Source of the DNA: Streptomyces griseomycini
GTDB lineage: Bacteria; Actinomycetota; Actinomycetes; Streptomycetales; Streptomycetaceae
Direction of reading: 5' to 3'
Assembly (NCBI RefSeq): GCF_014203535.1
Contig: NZ_JACHJI010000002.1
Span: 625,042-689,041 of the forward strand
DNA: 64,000 nucleotides
A program made the translations under genes and the position numbers. Shown here piece after piece: positions 33,829 through 43,220 of the stretch. The first letter of the stretch is position 1. The number at the start of each line of letters is the position of its first letter. Below the pieces are notes generated by a model, which was not told the origin of the DNA, made no database searches, and saw only the letters and a program-made list of their open reading frames with translations.

Positions 33829-35052
33829 CTATGCGGCCGGGGGCGGGGAGCCGGTCGCCGTGGGGGTGCCCGACGGATCCGGGGACGGGGTCCGGGACAC
33901 GGAGGGCGATTCGCTCACGGGTGTCCCGGGCGCCGTGCTCGTCGGCGTGCCGCCTCCGTCGCCGTCCCGCTCCTGCACGAGCAGCGCCGCCGCGGAGATG
34001 CCCGCCCCCGCCATCGCGGCGACCGCCAGCGCGGCCACGAGCACGCTCCTCGTGGGCTGCCGCCGCACGGCGCGCTCCTCGGCCTCGGGGAGGGCCGGTG
34101 GGTGCCCGTCCCCCTCCCCCCGCCGCGCCGGGGGCCGCCGCCGGGACGGGCCCCGCGCGGTCGGCAGCAGGACGAGCGGCGCGGACTCCGGCGTACGGCC
34201 CGTCTCGAGGAAGGCCCGCAGCATCCGTTCGGCCCGGTCCGCGTCCAGCCGCCGTGCGGGGTCGCGCTCCAGCAGGCCGCGGACGACGGGCAGGATCGGC
34301 CCGGCCTCGGCGGGCGGCCGGATCTCGTCGGCCACGACCGCGTGCAGGACACCGCCGAGCGAGTCGCGCCGGAACGGCGACTCGCCGCTGAGCGCCGTGC
34401 ACAGCAGCGCGCCCAGCGACCACAGGTCGGACTCCGGTCCCGTCCGGGCGCCGGACATCCGCTCGGGGGCGGTGTACTCGGGCGAGCCGACGAAGGAGCC
34501 GGTCTCGGTGAGCGTCGTGGAGCCCGAGAGCCGGGCGATGCCGAAGTCGGTGAGGACGACCCGGCCGGTGCCGTTCTCCAGCAGGACGTTGGCGGGCTTG
34601 AGGTCACGGTGCAGGACGCCGGCCGTGTGGGCGGCCCGCAACGCGCCGAGCAGGTCGATGCCGATCCGTGCGGCCTCGGCGGCGTCCACCGGGCCGTACG
34701 CGGCGACGCGGTCGGCGAGCGAGCCGCCGTCGATCAGCTCCAGGACGATGTACGGGTGTTCGCCGTCCTCGACGACGTCGTGGACGACGATGATGTGCGG
34801 GTGGCTCAACTGCGCGAGGGCACGGGCCTCGCGCAGGGTGCGGTCCCGCTGCCGCCGGGCCTCCGCCGCGGAGAGCGTCTCGTCCAGGGGGAGTTCCTTG
34901 ACGGCGACGCCGCGTCCGAGCAGTTGGTCGGTGGCCCGCCAGACCACGCCCATGCCACCGCGCCCGAGCCTCGCCTCCAGGCGGTAACGGCCCGCGATGA
35001 CACGGGCGTCGGGCCGCGCGGTCCCGTTCTCGGTGTCCCCCTCGGTCCCCAT
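33829..35052 (-). CDS. Membrane Ser/Thr protein kinase, minimal outer tail
   Basis: A 407-aa Hanks-type kinase. The domain starts almost at once (GRYRLEARLGRGGMGVVWRA), with VAVKE, HRDLKPAN, DFGIARL and SPEYTAPE intact. A basic juxtamembrane segment leads to a TM helix (VLVAALAVAAMAGAGISAAALLV) and then only a ~45-residue Thr/Ser/Pro-rich tail, so unlike its neighbours it lacks a folded sensor. ATG 35052 start; upstream in-frame codons lack a ribosome site. The outer Thr/Ser/Pro tail could be glycosylated. Substrates are unknown. Confidence 0.94.
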   Translation of the reverse strand: MGTEGDTENGTARPDARVIAGRYRLEARLGRGGMGVVWRATDQLLGRGVAVKELPLDETLSAAEARRQRDRTLREARALAQLSHPHIIVVHDVVEDGEHPYIVLELIDGGSLADRVAAYGPVDAAEAARIGIDLLGALRAAHTAGVLHRDLKPANVLLENGTGRVVLTDFGIARLSGSTTLTETGSFVGSPEYTAPERMSGARTGPESDLWSLGALLCTALSGESPFRRDSLGGVLHAVVADEIRPPAEAGPILPVVRGLLERDPARRLDADRAERMLRAFLETGRTPESAPLVLLPTARGPSRRRPPARRGEGDGHPPALPEAEERAVRRQPTRSVLVAALAVAAMAGAGISAAALLVQERDGDGGGTPTSTAPGTPVSESPSVSRTPSPDPSGTPTATGSPPPAA

Positions 35053-35182
35053 GTGCTCATCATGCCCCACCGGACGTGTCCCCTCCGGTACGGTGATTCG
35101 GCCAAGCGGCGCGTGCCCGCGCACGCCAGGCCGCCGGGCGGGTCAGGCGCGTCAGGCCACCGGGGGCGGGCGCCCGGGCGCC

Positions 35183-36856
35183 TCAGGGTTCGCGCCAGCC
35201 CCGCAGCACCGTCTCGAACTGCCGGCTGGTCGTGGCCCAGTCCTCGGCCGGCCCGGCCATGTAGAGCGCGTACTCGACCCCGTCCCGCGAGAGGTACATC
35301 TGGTCCACCGCCCGGTACGGCCCCGGGAATTCGGTGTCCTTGGCCAGCGCCGTCCAGGTGTACTCCAGCCGGGCGCTCTCCCGGTCGCGGTAGACGCGGC
35401 GCTCCAGGCCCACCCGCCGGTAGTCGACCAGGCGCCGCCCTATCTGCTGGTCCAGATCGCTCAGGTGCTCGTACGGGTCGTCGAAGTCGGGCGAGTCGTC
35501 GGCGGCGATGCGGAGGAAGTGCTTGCCCCCGTCGGGCGTGTAGTCGACCTGCCGGGTCTCCTCGTCGAAGACGACGCGTTCCCAGTGCTCGCCGGGCAGG
35601 ACGACGCTGAAGCCGTAGGGGTCGGTGCGGCGCACCCAGCCCGCCGGGAGGCCGCCCGCGGACTCGGTCTCCCCGCTCATCGTGGGGTTGGGCGCGGGCG
35701 CCGGGGCGTCGGGAGAGGGCGCCGGGGTGCCGGAAGCGGTCGCGGAGGGGCCGGCCTTCCCCGTGCCCTCGTCGCTCTGCTGCAGCACCACCGCGGTCCC
35801 CCCGCCGACGATCGCGGCCAGGGCGGCGACCAGGGCGATCAGGCGCCCCCGCCGGCGGGGCGCGGCGACGGGCGCGTGCGGCGGGTGCACGGCCGTGGGG
35901 CCGGTCGCCGACGGGACCTGCGGGGGCAGGACGGTGTCCGGCCGGGTCGCGTGCGGCAGCGGCACGTGAGCGGTGGCGGGCTGCGCCGGCACGTACGCCC
36001 GCGTCGGCACGTACGCCTGCGCCGCGGCCGGCCGACGCCCCTCCGCCGCCTCGGCGAGCATCTGCTCGGCCTCGGCCGCGCCGGGCCGGGTGGCCGGATC
36101 CTTCCGCAGGAGCGCGCCGATGACGGGCGCGAGGGGGCCGGCGTGCTGCGGCTCGGTGGCCTCCTCCTCGACGACCGCCTGCATGGTGGTCAGCGGGGAG
36201 GTGCGGCGGAACGGCGACCTGCCCTCCACCGCCGTGTACAGCGTCGCGCCGAGCGCCCACAGGTCGGAGGAGGGGCCGGGGTCGTGGCCGCGGACCCGCT
36301 CGGGCGCCAGGTAGTCGACCGAGCCGACGACCTCCCCGGTGCGGGTGATGGCCGTGTCGCCGTCGATCTGCGCGATGCCGAAGTCGGTGAGCAGCACGCG
36401 GCCGTCCCCGCCGAGGAGGACGTTGCCGGGCTTGACGTCGCGGTGCAGGACTCCGGCGGTGTGCGCGGCGCGCAGCGCGCGCAGCACCCACAGGCCGATG
36501 CGCGCGGCCTCCCGGGGCTCGACGCGTCCCCGGTCCTTGACCGCGTCGGCCAGCGAACGGCCCTCGACCAGCTCCATCACGATCCACGGCCGGCCGTCGT
36601 GCTCCAGTACGTCGTGCACCGTGACGACCGCGGAGTGGTTGATCCGGGCGGCGGCCCGGGCCTCCGCCCGGGTGCGGGCCAGCAGCACGGCCTGCTCGCT
36701 GTCGGAGACGTAGAGCGCGGCGGTCAACTCCTTGATGGCGACGGACCGGTGCAGCACCTCGTCGTGCGCACGCCACACCCGGCCCATGCCGCCGCTGCCG
36801 ATGGATTCGCCGAGCCGGTAGCGGCCCGCGACGAGCAGGCCCTGCATCTGATTCAC
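35183..36856 (-). CDS. Membrane Ser/Thr protein kinase with extracytoplasmic sensor
   Basis: A 557-aa Hanks-type kinase: GRYRLGESIGSGGMGRVWRA, VAIKE, HRDVKPGN, DFGIAQ and DYLAPE are all present. A Pro/Ala-rich juxtamembrane segment, a TM helix (LIALVAALAAIVGGGTAVVL), a Pro/Ala/Ser linker and a ~150-residue outer domain (LPAGWVRRTDPYGFSVVLPGEHWE...) follow. The outer domain resembles that of the kinase at 32040 in its opening Trp motif and strand pattern. GTG 36856 (GTG-AAT-CAG) is chosen over ATG 36847; a GCGGGG stretch lies just upstream. Confidence 0.93.
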   Translation of the reverse strand: MNQMQGLLVAGRYRLGESIGSGGMGRVWRAHDEVLHRSVAIKELTAALYVSDSEQAVLLARTRAEARAAARINHSAVVTVHDVLEHDGRPWIVMELVEGRSLADAVKDRGRVEPREAARIGLWVLRALRAAHTAGVLHRDVKPGNVLLGGDGRVLLTDFGIAQIDGDTAITRTGEVVGSVDYLAPERVRGHDPGPSSDLWALGATLYTAVEGRSPFRRTSPLTTMQAVVEEEATEPQHAGPLAPVIGALLRKDPATRPGAAEAEQMLAEAAEGRRPAAAQAYVPTRAYVPAQPATAHVPLPHATRPDTVLPPQVPSATGPTAVHPPHAPVAAPRRRGRLIALVAALAAIVGGGTAVVLQQSDEGTGKAGPSATASGTPAPSPDAPAPAPNPTMSGETESAGGLPAGWVRRTDPYGFSVVLPGEHWERVVFDEETRQVDYTPDGGKHFLRIAADDSPDFDDPYEHLSDLDQQIGRRLVDYRRVGLERRVYRDRESARLEYTWTALAKDTEFPGPYRAVDQMYLSRDGVEYALYMAGPAEDWATTSRQFETVLRGWREP

Positions 36857-37027
36857 GTTGCCCCGCAATGGTCTTGACAGGGCCAGGGTAAGTACCCGGT
36901 CCCCTCCTGGGAACCGATGAGGCGTCGTGGAGACCGCACTGTGATGGTTGTCGCTCTGCGGGACGGGAGGCAACCACAGCGCGTACAAAGGCGTACGGGA
37001 CCGTGCGGGGCCCGCGCTACGGTGCCG

Positions 37028-39697
37028 TCAGCCGGTGAACCGGTAGGTGGCCGCCGCCTGTTCGAACAGCCGGGTCACCTCGTCCCGTTCGGCCTCCGGC
37101 CCGCGCACCTGCACCACGTGGTACCGGCCGTCGATCAGCGCCGCGAGGTTGCGGACGTACAGCTCGTCCCCGTCGCCGCCGGTCCAGGTGAACTGCCCCT
37201 CGGCCATGGTCCGTCCGCCCACCTCGATGGTCTTCAGGCCGGTGGAGGTGGCCCAGCTGGAGTCGCGGTACGGCTGGAGCTCGCGCTCGTCGTCCCTCTG
37301 GTAGGCCATGGGGTCGCTGCCGTACCGCTCCGCACTGTCCCGGCCGGGCACGACGACGAGCTCGAAGTCACCCCGGGAGTAGACCACCTGCCCGCTGCCG
37401 TTCTTCGCGGTGCGCTCCCAGTCCTCGGCGACGGCGACCCGGAAGCCCTCGGGGTCCTCGCGCAGGGTGAAGCCCTCGGCGACCTCGGGTCCGGTGGTCT
37501 GCGTCCCGGTGGAGGCGGCCGACTCCTCGGGGCTGCCCCCGGAGGTCTCCTTCGCACCGCCCTCGGGACCGTCGTCCGCGTCCGGTGAGGTCCGGCCGTC
37601 CCCCGCCCCGCCTCCGGTGCCCGGCGAACGCGGCGCCTCGCCGACCTCGCCGGCCGCTCCGGTGCGGTCGGTGGACCCCGCGCCCGAGGTCCCCTCGCCG
37701 GCCTTCGGCATGAAGAGCACGGCGTACGCGATCGCCGCGGCCAGGGCGAGCAGCACCAGCAGGAGCAGGGTGCGGCCCAGCCGGCGCGGCGAGCCGGTCT
37801 GCCGTCTGGCCCGCTTGTGCCGTCCGTGGTGCGCGGGCAGGGCGGCGCGCCGCTTGCGCACCAGCTCGCCCCGCCGCCGTACGACCGGCAGCCGGCTCGC
37901 GTCGGCCGGCGGAGCCGCTATCACGTGGACGCCGGCCTCCGGCTCGGGCGCCGACCGCACCAGCGAACGCAGCCAGCCGCGCAGCTCCTCGAAGTCCGGG
38001 CGCTCGGTGGGGTCCTGACGCAGCAGCGACTCCACGACCGGCCTGAGCGGCCCGCACTCCTCGGCGAACGCGGGCGGCTCGGCGCACACCATCTGCACCA
38101 ACTCGGCCGTGGACTCCTCCGGATAGGGGGCGTGTCCCTGGACGGCCCGGAACAGCAGGGCGCCCAGCGCCCACAGGTCGGTCGCGGGTCCGATCGGCGC
38201 GGCCAGCTGCCAGTTCTCGTGCACGGGCCCGGCCTGCTCCGGCGCCCACCGCTCCGTCACAGGTCCGACGACGGCCATCCGCGCCTGCCGTGCCCGCTCG
38301 GCGGCCAACGCGGTGGTCGGGCCACGGCGCGCGGGCGTGTGCGCCACCAGGCCGTCCCAACGGGCGGGCGGGGCGGCTCCACCGGACTCCGGCGCGTCGA
38401 CCGGTGCGCCGAGAGCACGGCCGGCCGCGGCGCTGCCGGCCGTCGGCGCACCACCGGTGCCGGTACCGATACCGGTGCCGGTACGGGGTGCGGCACCGGG
38501 CCGGCCGGTGGCGCCCACGCCGTAGGGGTCGGCTATCCGCCCCGGCGGGACCGCACCGGCCGCCGTGCCCGTGCCCCCGCCCTGCTCCGGGAGGTACGGC
38601 GGGTGCGCGGAGCCGCTGCCGTACGGGGCGGGGACCGGTGCGTCGCCCTCGGGGGCGGGCCGGGCTCCGGGCAGGGCGGCACGGGCGCTCTGCTGGGCCT
38701 CCTGCATCCGGGCGGCGGCACGGGCGCCCGCCCGGTACGCGGCGATCGCGCCCGCGCGCGCCGCCCGCACGTCTCCCGCGCCGCCCAGGGCCCGGGGGGC
38801 CGCCGCGGCGGAGACCCCGCCTGCCGTGTCCACCCCGCCCGAAGGCAGTCGGCCGGCCCGTGCCTCGATGGCGGCCCGTCGTGCGGCGTCGGGATCGCGG
38901 GACGAGGTGGCGTCCCTGGCCGCGGCGGGGGCGGCGGTGGACCCGGGGGGCCAGGACGGGCCGCGCTCCGGCTCCGGCGTTCCCACGGGCGCCGCCGGGC
39001 CCAGGGCCTCGATCGCCCCGGCTCGCTCCCCTCCTCGTTCTCCGGTGCCTCCCCCCGGTTCCCCGTCCGGAGCCGGTACCGGGTCGTAGCCGCACAGCGC
39101 CTCCTCCGCCGCGCCGACCGCGAGACCGGTCAGCATCACCCGGCCGTCGTCGCAGACGAGCACGGTGCGCGCGGTGATGTTGCGGTGCACCCAGCCGTGG
39201 GAGTGCAGCACGCGCAAGGCCGTCAGGACGTCGGAGGCGACCTCCGCCGCCCGGTACGGGGACAGCGGTTTCTCGGCGAGCAGGGCCGCCAGCGGCCGCG
39301 CGGCCACCAGTTCGCTGACGATCCACAGCGAACCGCCCTCCGCGAACACGTCGAAGACCTGGTCCAGCCGCGGGTGGTCGGGAATGGCGGCCGCCGCCTG
39401 CGCGGCCTCGACCGCACGCCGCACCACCGGATCGGTGGGCCGCCGCGTGCCCCCGCGCGCGGACGCGGGCCCGGAGCCGCGCCGCGCACCCCCGTCACGG
39501 GCCGTGAATCCGTCGGGCAGCCCCTCCGCGTCGAGCACCTCGGCCTCGACGACCTCCGGCAGGGGTACCTGCCTGACCAGGACCTCCTGGCCGCTGTAGG
39601 TGTCGAAGGCACGGGTCTCGGTGAGCTCGTACTCGTCGGAGGGCGGCAGCGGCAGGCGGTAGCGGTCGGCGAGAACCCGTCCCGCGTAGTCCTCCAC
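37028..39697 (-). CDS. Pseudokinase-type membrane protein with long disordered insert
   Basis: An 889-aa protein with a kinase fold lacking every catalytic signature. The glycine loop is absent (ADRYRLPLPPSDEYEL), the ATP lysine is Arg (VLVRQV), HRD is HRN (WVHRNITARTVLV), and the DFG loop is replaced by LTGLAVG. An insert of ~250 residues rich in Ala, Gly, Pro and Arg splits the lobe before the C-terminal part (DLWALGALLFRAVQG). A TM helix (LLLLVLLALAAAIAYAVLF) leads to an outer domain starting FTLREDPEGFRVAVAEDWE, like that of the active kinases. GTG 39697 follows GGGGGAGG. It probably acts as a scaffold or regulator. Confidence 0.9.
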   Translation of the reverse strand: MEDYAGRVLADRYRLPLPPSDEYELTETRAFDTYSGQEVLVRQVPLPEVVEAEVLDAEGLPDGFTARDGGARRGSGPASARGGTRRPTDPVVRRAVEAAQAAAAIPDHPRLDQVFDVFAEGGSLWIVSELVAARPLAALLAEKPLSPYRAAEVASDVLTALRVLHSHGWVHRNITARTVLVCDDGRVMLTGLAVGAAEEALCGYDPVPAPDGEPGGGTGERGGERAGAIEALGPAAPVGTPEPERGPSWPPGSTAAPAAARDATSSRDPDAARRAAIEARAGRLPSGGVDTAGGVSAAAAPRALGGAGDVRAARAGAIAAYRAGARAAARMQEAQQSARAALPGARPAPEGDAPVPAPYGSGSAHPPYLPEQGGGTGTAAGAVPPGRIADPYGVGATGRPGAAPRTGTGIGTGTGGAPTAGSAAAGRALGAPVDAPESGGAAPPARWDGLVAHTPARRGPTTALAAERARQARMAVVGPVTERWAPEQAGPVHENWQLAAPIGPATDLWALGALLFRAVQGHAPYPEESTAELVQMVCAEPPAFAEECGPLRPVVESLLRQDPTERPDFEELRGWLRSLVRSAPEPEAGVHVIAAPPADASRLPVVRRRGELVRKRRAALPAHHGRHKRARRQTGSPRRLGRTLLLLVLLALAAAIAYAVLFMPKAGEGTSGAGSTDRTGAAGEVGEAPRSPGTGGGAGDGRTSPDADDGPEGGAKETSGGSPEESAASTGTQTTGPEVAEGFTLREDPEGFRVAVAEDWERTAKNGSGQVVYSRGDFELVVVPGRDSAERYGSDPMAYQRDDERELQPYRDSSWATSTGLKTIEVGGRTMAEGQFTWTGGDGDELYVRNLAALIDGRYHVVQVRGPEAERDEVTRLFEQAAATYRFTG

Positions 39698-39850
39698 GTT
39701 GCCTCCCCCGGCCGTACGGTCGGTCAGTTCCGTTCGTCCAGCGGGCCGTTCCGGCTTCGTACGGTCCGCAAGCACTCACGATACGTGCCGGAGGCAACCC
39801 GCAGAGAGGGGATGCCACATCTCACTCCCCATTCCGGGGCCCGTTCATGC

Positions 39851-41935
39851 TCAGGACTTGGGTTCGAACGACTTCGTCAGCGTCCGCCAGGTCTCCCGGC
39901 GCTGCTCGTCGCCCCACTGCGCGGCCTTGGCCGTGTACATCAGTGCGTAACCGAGCCGGTCGTCGACGACGAACCCGCGGTCGACGGTCCGGTACTTGGT
40001 CCCGTTCTCCACGTAGGTGAACTCCCAGTCGGCCGCGTTCCACCCCCGGTAGCCCACCTCCTCGATACGGATCCTCTTGTACTGCGAACGCACCATGTAG
40101 CGTTCCTGGTTCTTCCAGTCCGCCACGGGGTCGTCCTTCGGCGTGGACGTCCAGGCGACGAGCAGCTTCTGCCCGTCGGGCCCGGTGAAGCGGTCCCCGG
40201 CGCTCCCCGTCGACTGGTACTTCCAGCCCTCGGGCAGCCCGATCGAGTACCCCTGGTTCCCCTCGTACGTCTCCTCCGCCGAGGTACCGCCCTCGTCCTC
40301 GGCCGGGTCGTCCGAACCGTCCGGGTCGTCCGAACCGCCGTCACCGGTCCCCGGGGTGCCCGCCGCCGAACCGGCTCCCGCGTCCGCCGATCCGGTCGCC
40401 GTGCCGTCGGTGCGGGTGCCGTCGCTCTCGTCGCCCCTGGTGTCCGCGCTCGGCGTCCCGCTGGCGACGGCCTTGTCGCCGCCGCTCCCCTTCGCCCCCT
40501 GGCCGCTCTCGTCGTCGCCGCCGAGCACGAAGGCCAGCACGGCGCCGAGGACGGCGAGCACCACGACCACCGCGATGATCACCAGCGTCCGGCGCGGTAC
40601 GACATCGGTGAGCGGCGCCCTCGGCGCCGGCCTCGCCGGCAGGTCCGGCGGCGTCATCACCGGCCACCCCGAACTCCGCCCGCCCGCGGCCGGCATGCCC
40701 TGAGCGGCCGTCTGCGTCCCGGACCGGCCCCCGGAGCCCGCGCCCGGGCCGGAGGCCGGTCCCGGGTCCGTGGCCGGAGTGGACGGGGACGACGCCGTGC
40801 CCGCCCGCGTCCCGGACGCGCCCGGTCCCGTCACCCGGGAGCCGGCTGCTCCGCCGGTCCCCGAAGGCGCGGTTCCGCTGCCGGACCTGGCGCGTGCCGC
40901 GGCCGCGGCTCCGGCCGATCCGGCGGCCACCGCCGCCTTCCGCACGGAACGCAACGCGCCCCGCAGCTTCTCCCCGGCCTCCTCGCCCCGCTTGCTCCCG
41001 GCGTCGCCCTGTCCACCGGGCTGCTCGGGCAGCGGCACGACCTTCGTCGCGTCCGCGGGCTCCGCCTCGGCCGCCTTGGCCTCCGGCGCGTGGATGACCG
41101 TGTTGAGCATCGCCCGGGCCCCGGCGTCGTCGAGCCGCTGGGCGGGGTCCTTGGTGAGCAGCCCGTGGATGACGTCCCGGAGCGGTCCCGCGTTCTTCGG
41201 CTCCTCGAGCGGCTCGGTCATCACCGCCGTGAGCGTCGCGATCGCGGATCCCTTGTCGTACGGCGGCGAACCCTCCACCGCCGCGTACAGCAGACCGCCG
41301 AGCGACCACAGGTCGGCCGCCGGCCCCGGCTTGTGCCCGCGGGCCCGCTCCGGGGAGATGTAGGAAGGGGCGCCGACCAGCATGCCGGTCGAGGTGATGG
41401 ACGGGTCGCCCTCGACCTGGGCGATGCCGAAGTCGGTGAGCACCACCCGGCCGTCATCGGCGATCAGCACGTTCGACGGCTTCACGTCACGGTGCAGGAT
41501 GCCCTCACGGTGCGCGGAGCGCAGCACGTCGAGCACGGCCAGCCCGACCTCGGCGGCACGCCTCGGCTCCAGCAGGCCGTCCTCCCGGATGACCTCGGCG
41601 AGCGACTTGCCCTCGACGAGTTCCATTACGATCCAGGGCCGGTCGTCCTCCTGGACCACGTCGAAGACGGTCACGGCACTGTTGTTGCGGATCCGTGCGA
41701 TCGCCTTGGCCTCGCGCAGCGTCCGCGTGATCAGCCGCCGCTTCTCCTCCTCGTCGATGTTCGACGGGAAGCGGAGCTCCTTGACGGCGACGGTACGCCC
41801 CAGGGTCTCGTCCTCGGCCCGCCACACCGTCCCCATGCCGCCGCGGCCGAGCACGTCTCCCAGCCGGTACCGCCCGGCGAGGAGACGTGCGCTCTTGTCC
41901 TGACGGGATGTCCCCGCCCGCTCCGCCTCCGACAT
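39851..41935 (-). CDS. Membrane Ser/Thr protein kinase with extracytoplasmic sensor
   Basis: A 694-aa Hanks-type kinase: GRYRLGDVLGRGGMGTVWRA, VAVKE, HRDVKPSN, DFGIAQ and SYISPE are intact. A long Ala/Gly/Ser/Pro linker (~190 residues) precedes the TM helix (LVIIAVVVVLAVLGAVLAFVL), an acidic Ser/Thr linker, and an outer domain (NQGYSIGLPEGWKYQSTGS...FEPKS) of the same general type as its neighbours. ATG 41935 is favoured by GAGGGG four bases upstream; ATG 41947 is in frame. It is first in the array as transcribed. Confidence 0.94.
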   Translation of the reverse strand: MSEAERAGTSRQDKSARLLAGRYRLGDVLGRGGMGTVWRAEDETLGRTVAVKELRFPSNIDEEEKRRLITRTLREAKAIARIRNNSAVTVFDVVQEDDRPWIVMELVEGKSLAEVIREDGLLEPRRAAEVGLAVLDVLRSAHREGILHRDVKPSNVLIADDGRVVLTDFGIAQVEGDPSITSTGMLVGAPSYISPERARGHKPGPAADLWSLGGLLYAAVEGSPPYDKGSAIATLTAVMTEPLEEPKNAGPLRDVIHGLLTKDPAQRLDDAGARAMLNTVIHAPEAKAAEAEPADATKVVPLPEQPGGQGDAGSKRGEEAGEKLRGALRSVRKAAVAAGSAGAAAAARARSGSGTAPSGTGGAAGSRVTGPGASGTRAGTASSPSTPATDPGPASGPGAGSGGRSGTQTAAQGMPAAGGRSSGWPVMTPPDLPARPAPRAPLTDVVPRRTLVIIAVVVVLAVLGAVLAFVLGGDDESGQGAKGSGGDKAVASGTPSADTRGDESDGTRTDGTATGSADAGAGSAAGTPGTGDGGSDDPDGSDDPAEDEGGTSAEETYEGNQGYSIGLPEGWKYQSTGSAGDRFTGPDGQKLLVAWTSTPKDDPVADWKNQERYMVRSQYKRIRIEEVGYRGWNAADWEFTYVENGTKYRTVDRGFVVDDRLGYALMYTAKAAQWGDEQRRETWRTLTKSFEPKS

Positions 41936-42106
41936 GCGTCCCCTCATGCAACCCGCCCTGACAGAGCCTTCATTGTCCCTCACCCGACAAGCGGCCGACG
42001 CCCAGGGTGCCCCTGGCGGCGTGCCGGGCCCCAGGCACGCGGAGCCCGGGTGAAGCAACCGTTCCGCCACCCTGCATGATGGGCCTCCGACAAGGAAGGA
42101 GCCAGG

Positions 42107-43150
42107 ATGCCGCCGCTGCGGACCCTACTGGCCGTTCCTGTGTCCCTGGCCCTGCTCGCCCTGGCCCCGATCGCCTCGTCGGCCCCGTCGGCCTTTCCTG
42201 CGGACACGCTCCTCCCCCTGTTGGTCACACGGGGTGGGGCCCCGGCAGCGGCCCTGCTGGCCCTGGACGGGAACGACTCCCGCTACGCCCACGCCGGCGA
42301 GGGCATGACGCGTGCCGATCACTTCCGTGCCGGGAGCATCACGAAGACGTTCATCGCGACCCTCTTCCTGCAACTGGCCGACGAGCAGCGGCTGTCGCTG
42401 TCCGACACCGTGGAGGAGCACCTGCCCGGCCTGGTGCGGGGAGCGGGCAACGACGGCCGCGCGCTGACCCTGCGTTCCCTGCTCACCCACACCAGCGGCC
42501 TGTACGACTTCTCCGCGGACACGCGGGGCACCGTCCCGGTCACGCCTCTTCAGGCCGTACGCATCGCACTCACCCACCCCCCGGCCGACCGCGGCCGCTT
42601 CTCCTACTCGAACACCAACTACGTCCTGCTCGGCCTGGTCGTCGAACAGGTCACCGGCCGCTCCTACGCCACCGAGGCCGAACGCCGCATCATCACTCCC
42701 CTGCGCCTGACGGGCACCTCCTTCCCGGGCTCCCGCACGTCGCTGCCACGGCCGCACGGCCGCGCCTACTCCGCCGACGGAACCGACGTCACCCTGCTCG
42801 ACCCGCGGGTGGCCGGCGCCGCGGGCGAGGCGGTGACCACGCTGGCCGATCTGAACCGCTTCTACGCGGCCCTGCTCGGCGGTGAGCTGCTGCCCCCGCG
42901 CCGGCTGCGCGAGATGCTCGACACCCGTGCCGCACACGGCGCGTACGGCATGGGCCTGTTTCCCGTGGAACTTCCGTGCGGCACCACCGTGTGGGGGCAC
43001 AACGGACGGATCTCCGGCAGCTACGTGCGCATCGCGGCCACCGTCGACGGTCGTCACGTCCTCACCTTCCGGGTGAACACGGACGCGATGGCGGATCCCG
43101 GCCTCGAATCCGCGGTCCTCGCGGCCGAGTTCTGCCCCCGCACCTCGTAG
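42107..43150 (+). CDS. Secreted serine hydrolase (beta-lactamase/DD-peptidase fold)
   Basis: A 347-aa class C-type serine hydrolase. The signal peptide ends near SSAPSAF (about residue 28). SxxK is SITK (Ser77, Lys80), the YxN motif is YSN in FSYSNTNY, and the third element is HNG in WGHNGRISGSY. This fits D-alanyl-D-alanine carboxypeptidases and related esterases; substrate class cannot be decided. ATG 42107 has a strong AAGGAAGGAG site. It is divergent from the kinase array. Confidence 0.9.
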   Translation: MPPLRTLLAVPVSLALLALAPIASSAPSAFPADTLLPLLVTRGGAPAAALLALDGNDSRYAHAGEGMTRADHFRAGSITKTFIATLFLQLADEQRLSLSDTVEEHLPGLVRGAGNDGRALTLRSLLTHTSGLYDFSADTRGTVPVTPLQAVRIALTHPPADRGRFSYSNTNYVLLGLVVEQVTGRSYATEAERRIITPLRLTGTSFPGSRTSLPRPHGRAYSADGTDVTLLDPRVAGAAGEAVTTLADLNRFYAALLGGELLPPRRLREMLDTRAAHGAYGMGLFPVELPCGTTVWGHNGRISGSYVRIAATVDGRHVLTFRVNTDAMADPGLESAVLAAEFCPRTS

Positions 43151-43220
43151 AACGACCGGGTTCCGAACGAAGATCCCGGTTTGCGCCACCCGTTCGGGTG
43201 ATCCGAGTCGGGCCCGGCCC

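Noticed and set aside
37817..42079. A 1420-codon open frame on the plus strand across the kinase array
   Set aside because: It is antisense to two well-supported kinase-type genes, has Arg/Gly-rich low-complexity product and no ribosome site. Long antisense frames are expected at this GC content.
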